From: Phragmites australis
Taxonomy: Eukaryota > Streptophyta > Magnoliopsida > Poales > Poaceae
DNA length: 64,000 nucleotides
Assembly (NCBI RefSeq): GCF_958298935.1
Contig: NC_084924.1
Location: 868,001-932,000, forward strand
Direction of reading: 5' to 3'
Position 1 is the first letter of the stretch, and each line of letters opens with the position of its first letter. The translations under genes were made by a program, and so were the position numbers. This document shows, piece by piece, positions 33,531-46,110 of this stretch. Below the pieces are notes generated by a model that saw only the letters and a list, made by a program, of their open reading frames with translations, did not search any database and was not told the origin of the DNA.

Positions 33531-35130
33531 TCAGGCTTTTGCCTCTTGAGCTACCTGCTCAAAAGTCTCCCCAGGAACAAGATCTGGAACGTCATCGTCA
33601 TTCTCTTCCTTTGCCTGAGCAGCAGCTACCTGCTTCTGCATCTCTTCAGCAATCCTCTTCAGGTGCTCCATGTTGTCAGGACCTGCAAGGATGAAATCGG
33701 TCTTAGTATATCAATGACCTTTGTAACCAGGCTACAAGCTACTATTTGTCTCGTTATTTTTATGTTTGAAACTCAACAAGCAAACCCACCACAAAGCATG
33801 TAAACCGACTTCCAACTAACTGACAGTAAACAGAACAGATGTACTGATTTCCGGTAACAAACATTTATTCTATTGTCCACTAGTGCTAACCAACAAGAAA
33901 ATACAACAGTGAAAGAGGATTCGAGCATATCATTATTCTAACAATGACAGGAGCTAAAATAAATGATGGAATAATTAACTGAACAAAAGTCAGATAATTA
34001 AAAATAGAGTATTTATTCGATGATATCATTAAGGCACAGAGAGTTGCATACCCAGTTGGTTGATGATCTGAGGAAGAACATCTTGTAGCTCTGTCAAGTT
34101 AAACAACATTAAACAATGTTCATAAGCCAACAAGATAATACGATATTCAAAATGCTAGATAAATAGAGCAATTCAAAGGCAGGGCTGCAGGGTGAGTTTG
34201 ACCAAAGTTGGCTTTTTTGTACATAGCAGACGCAACATATATCCATTGCATAAGACTGCCTTCACTACTTTCAAGTTATTATTCAACCCAACCCTAACCT
34301 AGGGCACAACCCACTGAGATAGTACCTGGATGCATAAATGCGTACAATTTGGCACACATTAAAACTAGTCCCAGATTTACAAGTGCTTGTTGGAAGGGAA
34401 AATGAACTGATTTTCCTGCCAATCCAAAGGCACTGGGCCCAATCCTACCCATTAAGACAAGGCATATGATAAATAGCACATTCTAGTACAATTGTATTTG
34501 GACTAGTGAGGTGCAGAAGTGGATTTAGACTCTCAGCAAAGACATCTCAATTGGATGCAACAAAAGTATGTTAGTTGCTGCATTTGAGCAATCCATCACT
34601 GAATTAGGTTTAAGCAAATGATTATTCAATCAAATGGAGCAAAGAGACGAGGAATACTTTTCGTCTGTGGAGATCCACTGACCACCCATGTGTTTGCCGC
34701 GATGGAAGCTTGCACTGCATGGGTAGAGGAGAGGACGTCAGACAAGTCAATAACACTAAGCACTCTCCATTTTGATCGAGGGCATGTAACAGCAACTAGC
34801 AACAACATAGCAGGAGTGAGAGACAGACCTTTGGGATTCAAGAACTGGATGACGAGATCGTCCTTGAAGATGTTGACCTCCTCGATTGCGGGGATGGTGT
34901 TGACCCCTACTCTCTTGAGCGTGCTCTGCAGCCTCTTGTCGTCCGTGGTCGCCGTCTTGTGGACAGCCTTCTTCTTCCTAAGCAAAGCTCAGGTTTTTAT
35001 CATCCGCATCGACATAGATGAACAGCGCATCAGTCAAGCCACGTGAGCCACTCAACGCCTACCTGCGCACGGTGCCTTTCCCGCCGGTGCGGACAGCGCC
35101 CGCCATCTTCATGAGCCTCTCCTTGTTCAT
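33531..35130 (-). CDS. BTF3: Nascent polypeptide-associated complex subunit beta (BTF3)
   Basis: Five exons join in frame with GT-AG introns: 35130-35063, 34977-34829, 34714-34658, 34090-34052 and 33682-33531, giving 154 aa. It starts [20 protein letters not shown]. The NAC domain follows, with '[20 protein letters not shown]' (the basic ribosome-binding motif), '[16 protein letters not shown]' and '[19 protein letters not shown]', and it ends '[14 protein letters not shown]'. Length and sequence match plant BTF3. NAC-beta pairs with NAC-alpha at the ribosome exit tunnel, shielding nascent chains and limiting wrong delivery to the ER. A 5' UTR probably runs to about 35400. A near-identical fragment of its last exon sits at 1-154. 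Confidence 0.95.
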
Positions 35131-35399
35131 CTGCGCAACCAGCCAAACAGTCAAACGCCGCAGGTCAAGGCAGGAACCACAGGAGAACGGATCTATCGCG
35201 ATACTGGATGGGTTCTACGGCGACTGGCAATCGGAGTGGACTGATCCAAACCGCGAGCAAGAGGAAACCATGGCAATTTGCCGATTGGGCACGGTGATAT
35301 CGGAGTGAAGAGTGGAAGAAAAGACTGACCTTGACGGCGGAGGGCGGCTGCGGCCGATGAGGGAGGAGCGAGTAGTGAGGACTGGAGGAGGCGGCGGCG

Positions 35400-36686
35400 T
35401 AAGAGTGGCGTAGCTCTTGGGGGAGGAATGTAGGGTTTTCAATTTTGCGCGCAAGTCCCTGGGTTTTCTGCGTTTTATGTACGCGTACAAGCTGGTTTCA
35501 ATGGGCCGGCCCATCCAAACTCCTGGGCTCATTTCGACGTGCATCGGTGGATTCGGTGATGGGCGGCAATGGATCTCAATTTAGTTTGAAGTTGCTCAAT
35601 CCAATAATCTATCGTCTTAAGTTCATGTTTCATCAATGAAATACAGACCCGGTTCCTTAAAAAAACTATTATCTTAAGACATGTTTGTTTTAGATTTAAA
35701 TTATGATAATCCATTTCTAGAATCTGTGGAAGTTCTTTTTCCATCAAATTATGTATTGTGAGATTTTATAGTACAACTTGACTTGCGAATTGTAAGAATT
35801 ACTTTTTATATTGTAACTGTTTTGTTTTTTTACTTTTGCTTTTGGAGCTACAATCCATAATTAGAATTAAAAAAACAGAACCTTAGTAAAATAGAGCTAA
35901 AAAGTCACCACATTCGCTCTCAAATAATAGAAGTTAGTAATGTGATTTCATATTTCTATATGAAATCAGGGGCACCATGCAATTCAAAGTCGTCGCATCA
36001 AGCAGACAGCAGTGCAAGACACAACACGTTGATTGCAAATGATAGAAACCATAACCTCTAGCAACGACGAAGGAACATCAATAGATCCATGGATCGGCAG
36101 AATGGGACCTAGGATTGGATCAACATGGGAAGAGATAGGTGTTGCTATATCAGACTTGGACTGTGTAACTCAAGGTCGTGATGTCAGGCATATGGCGGGG
36201 CAAAATGTAGCCCGCGGACTGCAGATGGTGGAGCCACGATCTCCAACAATGGCTAAGGGATATTGACAAAGCCAGGGATCGACATGATAGGGCATGTAGG
36301 CTGGCCACGTATCACGATTACGTTAATATGCGGCTAAGGGGTTGCATTTGATTGAATTTGTTGGGCAATTCCAAAATCACACAATAGATTTGTTATTGCC
36401 TAGCACAAGATCATGATGTCAGGTAGACGATAGAACAAGTCATAATCCGTAGACTGCAAATGGTCAATTAGTGACCTATATTATCAATAAAGGACACCGA
36501 GGATACTGAAGTCAGGCTTGAGCACATACCTCGTGGTTGTGGCCACGTGTACTACATATAAAGGCAAACAGTACGTCAGCATGGTGACCAACATTATGCA
36601 TGCATTACATTAACATAGCTATTCTCAATACACATAGCTTTTATTGTCAGAATTGCAACGGTTGAAATGCCCGAACAAGTTTAGTC
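35400..36686. other. Intergenic, no gene seen
   Basis: AT-rich, with a 36033-36266 plus-strand frame that has no recognisable domain. At 35655-35880 'ttagatttaaattatgataatcc' and 'ggagctacaatccataatt' face each other like the ends of a small decayed transposon; this is too weak to call. Confidence 0.4.
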
Positions 36687-36942
36687 CTCCCTCCAGTCTA
36701 AAATAAGTATCGTTTTAGGGTTCGTGCAGTCAACTACTTTAAACTTTGACTATACATTACTTTTTATGTATTGAGTTTGGATACTTGAAAATGATACGAG
36801 TAAATTTGACTTGAAAAATATTTTTATATTAGTATGCTTTTACTATATTTATCAGTATATTACAATAAAAAATAGTAGTTAAAATTATATTTTAGGGACC
36901 ATATTGATATCTAAAATGATACTTATTTCGTACTAAAGAGAG
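36687..36942. mobile_element. Stowaway-type MITE
   Basis: The left end 'ctccctccagtctaaaataagt' and the right end (reverse complement 'ctctctttagtacgaaataagt') are diverged copies of the Stowaway TIR. They are followed on both sides by an 'atcgttttag' or 'atcattttag' inner match. Size 256 bp. A TA stands at the right end, but the expected TA on the left is mutated. Confidence 0.8.
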
Positions 36943-37233
36943 TAATAAAGTCCCGGTGTTTTCATTATCCCTTAAAAATTCACACAATATTGTTACTTTA
37001 CACGATCAATTAACCACAGCCGTCGTGTCATGTATTTGTGCCTTTTATTCACATCCATATAAAATTCACATCAATCACACACTGCATGCATGCATATAGT
37101 GACGATCAAGGACAACTCTAAACCAAACTTTGTGTATGGTAATGGTAACAGCAGTGTAATATATAATAGGCAGGCACTGCACTCGAGTTAATCAGCTGGT
37201 AGATAGATGAGCTGAGATGCGTCGTCGGCCGGG

Positions 37234-37683
37234 TCAGGCGGCGGTGACGGCGATCTTCATGCCGGACTGGCAGTGTCCGGGGAAGTTGCAGATGAAGTAG
37301 TTGGTGCCGCGCGCCAGCGTGACGCGGTCGTTGCCGGACTTGTACACCTTGGCGCCGCGCGGCGTGGTGCAACCCTTGTACCCGGCCGCGTTGACCGCCA
37401 CCACGTTGTGCGCCGACGAGCCGTACTTGAACACTACATGCATGCACCACCGAGCGTTAGCTGTGCTTTGGTCGGAAAATATGCTCTAGCTCGATCGATC
37501 GGACTCACCTAGCACGTCGCCGGCCTTGAAGCGCTTGCCGTTGGTCCAGCTGTTGGTGTTGAAGGCCCAGCCACCGCGGTCGCCGACGGTGAACACCGCC
37601 GACTCCGCGACCTGGCCGTGGAGGAGCACGCAGAGGAGCAGCACCGCGAGGACCACATCACCACTGCCTCTTCCCTGTGCCAT
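37234..37683 (-). CDS. Plantacyanin / basic blue protein (phytocyanin)
   Basis: Two exons (37683-37509 and 37433-37234) with a 75-bp GT-AG intron give 124 aa. Residues 1-29 are a signal peptide (VVLAVLLLCVLLHGQVAES). The plastocyanin-like domain starts 'AVFTVGDRGGWAFNTNSW'. The four copper ligands can be assigned: His in 'SSAHNVV', then Cys, His and Met in 'CNFPGHCQSGMK'. The two extra Cys (in 'GCTTP' and 'GHC') form the usual disulphide. No GPI-tail or proline-rich extension follows, which separates plantacyanins from uclacyanins and stellacyanins. It is a secreted, apoplastic electron-transfer protein; in other plants members act in pollen tube guidance and are miR408 targets. A miR408 site was not checked here. 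Confidence 0.93.
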
Positions 37684-37853
37684 CGCTCTCCCACACCACC
37701 ACTAGCCAAGCTACCCACTCACCGGAATGTTCAGACACGGAAAGCAAGCACCTGCTAGCTATGTGCATGCGCAGAGATCGAGCAAATAATTAAAGCAAGC
37801 AGAGACGACGAGTGAGTGGACTGGTTGTTAGCAATGGAGGCCGGGGGCTCTCG

Positions 37854-37860
37854 TTTTATA
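37854..37860 (-). promoter_or_regulatory. TATA box of the plantacyanin gene
   Basis: TATAAAA on the minus strand, about 170 bp before the start codon, in 'gagcctataaaacgag'. The position fits a start of transcription near 37825. Confidence 0.65.
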
Positions 37861-38423
37861 GGCTCCCGGAGAGTGGAGGCGGGAAGGTAAGTAGGCCCGG
37901 CGGAGATGGAAAAGCAGAGTGAAATGGAGGAGGAGGGTTTGGCCAACGACCCACAATGGAGGCGCGCCATTACTTTTGGACGCCGATCGGTGGAGAAGAC
38001 GACCAAGAAGATATACTGTTCACATCTACAAAGTAACGACGTCGCCTTGACGTCAAAGCTAGCGAGCACAGTCCGATCGGAGTGGTGCCGGAGAATATGT
38101 CGATCAGTATGTCAAGTCGCCGTCGACCGGAACGTTCACGACTGGTGCAGCTGCATTTCCACATCTCGTACGTATGTATGTATGTATGCTACTGAACAGC
38201 GACTACTGTTAGCGGACGGACATGGAGTCCAGTGGCAAGATTGCTCAGTGGAGCTGAGCCCGCCAAGCTCCGGAATTCCAACTGCTGAGACACCGACACG
38301 CACGGCTGTCCACTTTTTCAGACACCCGAGGCTACCAAGGAGGAGACTCTATCTTCTTCTTTCTCTTTTTTTTCGCTTTATTTTATTTCTCTTTTATGTC
38401 TAAAAATTAAGAGGGTCCCTGAC

Positions 38424-38598
38424 AGGGGCGAATTCAGGCCCATAATAGGTTGAGCTTCAGCCCGGACCATAATCTAAATTACAATTGAAATTACTGTAGA
38501 AACAGTATAAAATTTTAGCCCAAATCAAATTTGAATAGGTCAACTTAGATTTTGACCCAGAACTAGTTCTGCCCTTGGTCTCTGGTGGATCCGCCCCT
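38424..38598. mobile_element. Small element with 'AGGGGCG' inverted ends
   Basis: The left end 'aggggcgaattcagg' and the right end, whose reverse complement is 'aggggcggatccacc', match at 12 of 15 bases. The body is 175 bp of AT-rich sequence. No clear target duplication. Confidence 0.4.
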
Positions 38599-38791
38599 AG
38601 AGGCAAGTTAGAATCTCGATTGCACTCTAGTTATTGCTACTGTAAATCAGTAGTGGTGGAAAACTTTTAGCCTGATTGGAAAACGTCCATTGATTTTCAG
38701 AACTTTGAGGTTCTAAGAGCTGAAAGTAGCATAAAAGAAGCATCCTGGATCATTTAGTACATAAATTTTATAGAGGCCCTAAGTTAAAGAC

Positions 38792-38849
38792 ACATAACGT
38801 CTATTAGATAAAGAATATTGACATAACGTCTATTAGATAAAGAATATTG
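38792..38849. repeat. 29-bp perfect tandem duplication
   Basis: A unit starting 'acataacgtctattagataa' occurs twice head to tail without change, then a third partial start differs. It is a recent slippage-type duplication. Confidence 0.9.
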
Positions 38850-39527
38850 ATATAACTTTGGGCGCTGTCTGGATCTTATGATCGGACGATTCAACATCAT
38901 CTTCAACTTCCGAATAGCCCCTGCATCCCGCCCTCCTCCGACCATCCCCGCCGCCGGGTCCGCCTCTGCTGCCCCCGCTGCGCTAACCCGTCGGCTCAGA
39001 TGCCCCCACCCCAACCTGGCCCACTGGTTGTCTCTCGCCACCCTGCCGTCTCTCCCATCACCACCGCCTGGCCTACCTTCCTCCCCGGAACCCCTTTTCT
39101 AAGCCCGTCGGACACCGGAGCCCCGGCAACCCTAACGTCGGCGTGTTCACACGATCGAGTGAGAGAATCGCACGATTCGAATGAGAAATCACCCGAACAA
39201 GTTATAGCAATGTCGTAACTTTGAGGTTCTGCCTTGATAATTCAGCAATTTAGAAATACGTGTTCAGCATTTTATATGTGAATTGCTAAAATAATGTACT
39301 ATTTCAACTGTTGATACTTGAATTGTTAAATTTAAAAAATAAATAATTTCTATACGGATCCTATATTATTGCATAAATTAGGGCACAATGAGTTCCATAT
39401 GGGCCAATTGGATGGGCCAGGCCCATACAGTAACAGGCCGCAGTTCTCTGCTACGCATCGGTCATCCGATGGAAGAAAAAAAAAGGGGGGGTCATCCGAT
39501 TCGATTCGATTGACTGGCACAGCCACC

Positions 39528-42389
39528 ACGCCGCCGCGACGGAGATGGCGCCTCTCCCTCCCCGTCGCCTTCTTCCTGCTCCTCCTCTGCCTCCCAGCGG
39601 CCCCACACGCCGCTGGTGGAGACCCGACCCCGACGCCGTGGCCCCCGCAGTTCCACGCGACGCTGGTGATGGATTACCACGGCAACATGTCGCTGTCCGA
39701 CCTCTGGTACGACTGGCCGCGGGGCCGCAACCTCCACGTCATCCGCTACCAGCTCGCCGCCGACGCCCCCTTCTACGACGCCGAGTGGAACAACGGAACC
39801 TCCTTCTTCTACACCCCGGCGCGCCGCTCATGCCGCTCCGCCGCCGTCGGGGTCGGCATCCTCCGCCCCGACTGGCTCCAGCCCGGCGCGGTCTACCTCG
39901 GCCGCCGCGACGCCGATGGCTTCGACTGCCACGCATGGGCCAAGGCCGACTTCATCACCTACTACGAGGACGTCCAAACCAAGCGACCAGTCAAGTGGGT
40001 CTTCTACACAGGTAATCCATCCATCCCCTCCCATAGGGCTGGCCGTAGTTGCTTCAAGCTTAATCCCCCCCCCCCCCCTCTCGAATACCAATAGAAATAG
40101 ATAGGGGCATTCACAATTTCACAATTGGCGTGATAGGTTGAAGCCGACCACTGCCAATGTCCAGAGTCCGGCCTGTGACATTGAGTTAGACGTCTCTAGT
40201 TTGGTTAGGGATCTAAGACATGCTGCCAAAATTGAGATACTACTACTTTAGTTTAGTATGGTACAGCACATTTTAAGAATCCCCACTGCTGGTTTACGGA
40301 AACAACGCACTGCGAGTTCTAATTCTGCTGACTAGAAAAGGAGTTCATGTTACGAAATACTGCTACATTGCTACTGTTTGAGTGGGTAGGAACCAAATGC
40401 AAGGAGCAATAGTAACACCCCCGTCAAGGAGGCCAGGAGGCTCAAGTTGCATGGGATCATGCAAAATCTGCTTCACCTGCTATATTCCTCTTCTAACTTG
40501 AGTGGAATGCTTTCCTCCAAGGGTCTAACCTATCTCATGCTCATTTGTTTCTTGATGCTTGTTCATTCTGAAATGTTGATCCATTCCTAAGCAATCAGGT
40601 GTATGATGATGTAGCACAGATGAAAGTGGCCGTAGTGTAGCAGTGAGAATTTCATGTTGTGGTGGAAGATACCTTGGCTCGAGCCAGAACAGACACACTT
40701 GTTTGTTTGAGGATTGCATCCATATAAAAAAATAAACAAAATGTTGTACTGTCCTTGTTGCATCCGCTTGAAGTCATATCTTCCTTCACGTGGACCCAGC
40801 ACTTCATGTGTCTATAAGCTTGTGCACCCAGCAACGTTTGAAAAATCACAATGTAGAAATAAATGTTGCGAGGTCTCACTTTCACAAAGACGCATCAATC
40901 AAATTATCGTGTTTAGATTTCAGAATACAAGAACCATATCTTTCCTGTTTGGATGAGGGTGGTTGAGTTAGCATTTAGTTCAAATTTAAACTAAATCGCT
41001 ACTGAATACTCTGAATCAAATCAATATCCCTAACAGGAGCCAAAGAAGTATTTTTGCATCGACTTGGTCACTTGTTTCTCCAAGCCCAGTGGACACACTA
41101 AACATTCATTTGTTCTTTTAGAAATATGTAAATCATTTTCGCTCTGTAATCAGTCGCATTTGCTCCAAGGATTTTGACCTTATCCATTTTGTCAGTTTGC
41201 TGCCATCCTGAACACAATCACTAACTACTGCAGATTGTGTAATTCTGAATTTTTGATCGATGGTGAAAAAAAATAACTCATTTCTGTTTGCCATGCTCGA
41301 ACGTCGTTTAGGAACTTTTCGAACAAACCTTGATGGTTTCTATGTGCCAATATCTTTGGATAGCCTCTACTGTAGCCTCTTGTAGTTTCCACCTTATCAG
41401 AGAGGCTGATGACCTATTGGAGTTGTCATAAAGGTTGGAGTGGAACTGTATTACCTATCTCATATCGAATTTTTAGCAAGCTTCTGTGGGCATCCATTCA
41501 TGCAAACAGGCATTGTTCCCGTGAATAAAAGTAGCACCTGCACAGAAAGAAGTTCTTCTACTTCAAGGCCTATTTTTTTATTTTATTTTAGGATAATCTT
41601 ACTAAGGGTATACATAGTTATATATAAGGTTGGGATATAGGACAACACTGTGTATGTAAGTATTGAATCCCCTTGTTGGGCATCGACTATCAGTCGTTTT
41701 TTCAGTGATCAATCTCAAATCTGCAGCTTTGTGCCTATCAACGGTAAGAGGCAAACCAATATCTTTAACTGGAAAAGATAGTCGATGTTAATGCTCCAAT
41801 TTGCTTGATCAAGAGTATATGTAGCAAACCAGATTATATGGATGCTAGTTGCCGGTGCTTTGTTAGCTTCTACTTCTGTTAGTTGTTCCTTAAAGTAGAA
41901 GGTGTCTTTCTGTATTGCTTTGGTGTATCACATTCTTTTCTGCAAGTTATCTTGGTTACGGTTTGATGATTATAGTGATACAACCTGTTGTTTCCATTAA
42001 GTTTGCCATGCTCGGGAGTCTGGAACAGCTAAACCAAGCAAGAGTGCTGTTTAATTGACGAGTACAAGTCAGGATTGCCACACTCCCTGTTTTGTTGCAC
42101 CTGTCTTTGCACTTGCACTGCCAGTTCTGCATCAACGATAGTCGATAGAGCTTGTTTGTATATTAACGCTGCAGGTTCAGAGAAGTGTCATTTTCTATAT
42201 GACTGTATCTGACCTTTGAACGTGTTGCAATCTACAGGGAGGACTACCTATGTGATGAGCTTTGAGGTGGGAGCAGTGCTGGAGGATGAGGGATGGCAGG
42301 CGCCTGAGTACTGCTTCTCCAAGGATGGTGGAATCGCCCACATCTCCGGTGGGCATGATGACAGCTTTATCCCCAGGAGTGTGTTGTGA
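39528..42389 (+). CDS. At4g14100-like secretory protein (putative transferase)
   Basis: Exon 1 ends at 40011 and exon 2 runs 42238-42389, joined across a 2226-bp GT-AG intron. Landmarks are a hydrophobic signal segment '[17 protein letters not shown]', then '[18 protein letters not shown]', '[11 protein letters not shown]', '[15 protein letters not shown]', '[19 protein letters not shown]' and '[12 protein letters not shown]'. These match the plant family of Arabidopsis At4g14100, annotated as a glycosyl transferase without firm biochemistry. The reading frame holds no ATG near the signal peptide. An ACG at 39528 in a perfect 'gccacc' context would give 211 aa with a normal signal peptide. 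The only in-frame ATG upstream (39399) adds 43 residues of unlikely sequence. NMS and NGTS are possible N-glycosylation sites. Confidence 0.85.
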
Positions 42390-43055
42390 GGATTTATCTT
42401 CCGCTCATGTGCTCCTCTTGGTCTCCGATGTAGCTTTGAACATAGAGATGCCGTGGAACAGTATGACCACGCATGCGTTCTCTCAATGTTTTTGCGTAAA
42501 TTTAATAATGTGATGGAGCCGGATCTTGTTCTCCTTGATATAATCAAGTGAAGTACTGCAGTACATAGCTTGTATTGTATCCCATGCGATCTGTGGCGTA
42601 TTCTTTGTGACCTTGTCTACGAGCTCTTGCATTGTCGTCAGGCCAGACGTTCCATCATCAGAGCTCCGGAGGGATTCATGGTTGGTCAAGAAGATTTCTA
42701 GCTATTATCTGTGTGCACACTTTCCCTCAGGAGTCAGGACGATCTGTATGCACACTGTTCATCTGGTGGTAGCAGGCTGCCCACCGCTCGGTTGACAGTG
42801 GTCACCAAGTTTCCTCCCGGTGACAAACTTCCGGTCCTCCTCCGTCTCTCCCCTCCATCTTCCTCGCCGGATCTCCCCCGCCGTAGCCCTTCCTCCATGG
42901 CGGAAGGGGAGGAGGACCATACACCATACTTGGCGATGGCGAGCGATACGGAGCAGCAGAGGAGTCCCCATGTGCCTGCTCCTGCCAAGTGATCCATCCA
43001 TCCAACGACCTGCAGTGCCATCGTGGCACGCAATGCGCCACACGCGATGCAACTA
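42390..43055. other. 3' flank between the transferase-like gene and the CACTA element
   Basis: The 3' UTR and a GC-rich stretch at 42790-43000. Short frames on both strands have no domain. No gene is supported. Confidence 0.4.
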
Positions 43056-43639
43056 CACTACAATAGAAATGGTCATTATTACCGGCTAAAAACATTATCA
43101 GATAGCGGTTTTTGAACCGACACTGATAGTCACAATCTATCAGTGTCGGTCCATAACAAATAACCGGTACTGATACTCAGACTATTAGTGATGGTTTATG
43201 ATAAGTATCAGTACCGGTTCTTTATCATGAGCCGATAGTATTATCATTTTCTAAAAAAAAAATCTATCGGAAACAACCCGCTCAATGCATCGAGTTGGAG
43301 CCACCTTCATTCCAATCATCTCACAGCATTGAATATTAATTCCAATCATCTTACAACATTGAATAAACATTTTGCAACAACTCAATCTCAATTTGTTCAA
43401 TATAGAGTGACTTCATCTCGATTTATTAAATATAGAGGGGGTTTATTTTAACATACATATGGTGTCTACTACTTTCACACATAAAGCAGAAGGAGAGAGA
43501 GATAGAGAGATATTGGTGCTCAGAATGAATATAATAGAGCTACTTTCTTAGGATTGAGAGGAATCATGAATTAAAGGAGCACCAATATCTCGAGACTAAC
43601 CTATGATATGAAAGAATGAAGAGCAGTGTAGAGCTTGTT

Positions 43640-44349
43640 TACTTCCTTATCCCCGATGACGTGATCCCACACACTGTTGCTCCGGTCAGGATAGTCCTGA
43701 GGGGAGTGCTTGCTGTCGCCGCCCCCGCGCCTGGCTAGCTTCTGGCGACCGTGATGGGTGGTCGAGCCATGCTTTTGCGAATTGGATAAATTCATGATGG
43801 CCTTACAATACTGAGAATCGGAGCGTTTCAATGGAGGAAACTTCAATGTAGGCTACTGAAGTTACCTTGGTCGTGAGGCTCTATGAGTCCTTGGTTGGGA
43901 TGGTGGGCGCCGACATGGCCTTGCTCATCTTCCTGCCCGCAGCATGCCTTCTTGCTACTGATGACCTGCAGTTCAACACTCTGCACACGCACGCACAATC
44001 GTAAGGAATTTTGCGATAGAAAATTACTAATGTACATACAGAATTGTTTTACCGTTTGCACATACCATGTAGGTCTGCTTTTGCGGGGTGCACACCAGAA
44101 CCACGCGGTCAAGCGAGGCGGCCAATGACGTGCTCGGGAACAGCAGCTCAAACGACCACCCCGCAACACCTCCTGGTGTTGCCCTCTCCATCTGGGTGAG
44201 GCATCACGTGGTCACTTCGAAGCCCACGGATGCTGCTAGTACTATAGCAGCGTCGTAGCTCCAGTCCACGGCGTCGATCCACGCGTCGAACTCCTCATCC
44301 TCCGCTGGGGGGTGCTGCCCGGCCGTCAAACGCGAGCACAGACGCCCCC
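43640..44349 (-). pseudogene. Captured host-gene-like sequence inside CACTA, part 1
   Basis: A GC-rich, exon-like block. Minus-strand frames include a piece reading MERATPGGVAGWSFELLFPS followed by a V/L-rich stretch and 'CTPQKQTYM', and another reading 'GDSKHSPQDYPDRSNSVWDH'. The second piece looks like the RIN4/NOI motif style ('VPKFGDWD...YT'), but the match is too weak to name. Function is not recognised. Confidence 0.35.
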
Positions 44350-45938
44350 TGTGGAACAATAACATTCTAAAAGGGGGTGAATTAGGACACTTAAAAATCT
44401 AACTGGCTTCGAAAACTTTACAAGATAAACATATATCAATTTTTATCTAAATATGCTCTAGGTTTATCTAGTGTGTCTACTCTATAACTCAAGATAATTT
44501 TAACCTACTCTAGCAAGGTAATTTACAAAAATATAATTGCGGAAACGTAAATAATGTAGATAGACAAACTCGGCACAAGAGATTTTTATCCTGTGATATC
44601 AATGGCATGAATACCATATCTAGTTCACGTTAGATCTTCACCAAGGATATGCTCCTAGTCGGCACCCGTCATAACTCTTGAGCCACCAAGACAAGGTCTT
44701 AAACCGGATGAGCCACAAAGCCACTAAGGTAAGGTCTCACCACTAGCCTCTCTTTCAGTCACTTACCCCCGTGATTATTTCAGAGCTTGAGTCACCAAGG
44801 CAAGGGTCTTAGCATTCTCGTACATGTGTCTTGCTACTGCTCAACATTAAGTTAGAGGGTCAATAAACTTGAGCCAGCAAAGCCCAAGATATCGGTGAAT
44901 CACCAATAATCCAAGGTCCCAGCGTACCTCTCGATACAAACTAGGATCACTCATTGATCCACTCTGTATGCAATCGTCACCTAGTAATACTCTCTCTAGG
45001 ACTATAAATATTAATCACACACTAATCTTATGCTTAATTGTTTGGATGATCACTTTAAGCATTTTAGTGGCTTGAATGTCTTCTCAAGTGTGTATGAGCT
45101 TTCTCTAGACTCCAGCAGTATGCCACACCTTCAAATGACTGAGTTAAGGGGTATTTATAACCTAAAATCTACCAACTAGTCGTTTTTCCAACAACGGAGA
45201 AAAGTTGTTAACACCGGATGATCCGGTAAAAACAATAATACTAACACCGGATCATCCGGTAAGTATAACCTCAGAAACTAGCCGTTAGAACTCCACTCAA
45301 TACTTGTAAACACCGGACACTCTGATGTACCTTCAAATCCATCATCAGACCTTTCGGTGAGTTACCTTGAGCCATCCGAGCTTTTATAGCCTCTTTATAT
45401 AAAATACTCTGGTACATTTACCCGGTATTTATTTTATTCACACCAGATCATCTGGTGAGTTAAACATTATCTTCTTTTCCCTGAAAATACTCTGATGCAA
45501 CTATCTCTATGATCATTGGACTGTCAGGTGAGTTAATATTCATTCTTTAGCACTTGGAATCACCTCTACAAGATATACTCTGATGTTTTATATCTTTCAT
45601 CATCGGACTATCCGATGAGGTCCTCGGTCTTCTCTCCCTTTGTCAGAAACACTCCGGTGGTCTCATGTCCTATTCATCGGACTATTTGATGAGGCTATCA
45701 TCATCTGGACACAATACACCGGTGAGTGTAAACTCTTCTATACCGGATCATCCGGTGAGGCAAATCTTTTCTGGAACTTTTCCAATTCAATCAAACTTTG
45801 TACCGGCTGCGGTGACTTTTTGATGTATTATATCCACGAGTCTAACATATATTCTTGATAAACATATTAGTCCCATGACTATGTTGCTATTAATCACTAA
45901 AATCATAATCATAATCTAATAGGGTTATTTTGGCTACA
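44350..45938 (-). mobile_element. Nested copia-type LTR, minus orientation
   Basis: On the minus strand it starts TGTAGCCAAAATAACCCTA and ends 'ctaattcaccccctttta...ttgttccaca', the usual grass copia LTR ending. A TATAAATA box at 45152-45159 (minus) supports the orientation. The body has several palindromes of the type ACCGGATCATCCGGT. No internal retrotransposon sequence is attached, so it is a solo LTR. Flanking 5-mers (ccccc and cctcg) do not match, so an intact target duplication is not shown. Confidence 0.75.
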
Positions 45939-46110
45939 CCTCGCGCTCGCCCAAACGTTCCTGTTGTTCGGCACGTAGGTCGTGTTGACCTCGGCTAGCT
46001 CGGCGGTGATCCGAGGGATAGGGAGCTGAGCTGAAACTCCAGAGAGAGGGACATCGGTGGATAATGAATGGTAGGCTGTGGAGAGAAAGAGGAGAGATCA
46101 AGAGGATAAG
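45939..46110 (-). pseudogene. Captured host-gene-like sequence inside CACTA, part 2
   Basis: The minus strand reads 'TAELAEVNTTYVPNNRNVWA' up to the LTR junction. It is GC-rich and unlike the AT-rich, repeat-filled CACTA ends, so it is probably a captured exon. Its left continuation is split from part 1 by the nested LTR. Source gene not recognised. Confidence 0.35.

Larger units (their letters stand above)
37861..39398. other. Intergenic with two small repeats
   Basis: No gene is supported. A small element lies at 38424-38598 and a two-copy tandem repeat at 38792-38849. The 38878-39102 frame is a chance product of C-rich sequence. Phrases at 39120-39200 look like decayed coding or repeat sequence. 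Confidence 0.45.

Noticed and set aside
36033..36266. 77-codon plus-strand frame
   Set aside because: No domain, no supporting splice or promoter signal, and near decayed repeat-like sequence.
43490..43600. Inverted match 'gatattggtgctc' / 'gagcaccaatatc'
   Set aside because: A short stem inside the CACTA element with no further arms; it may be a chance or subterminal feature.
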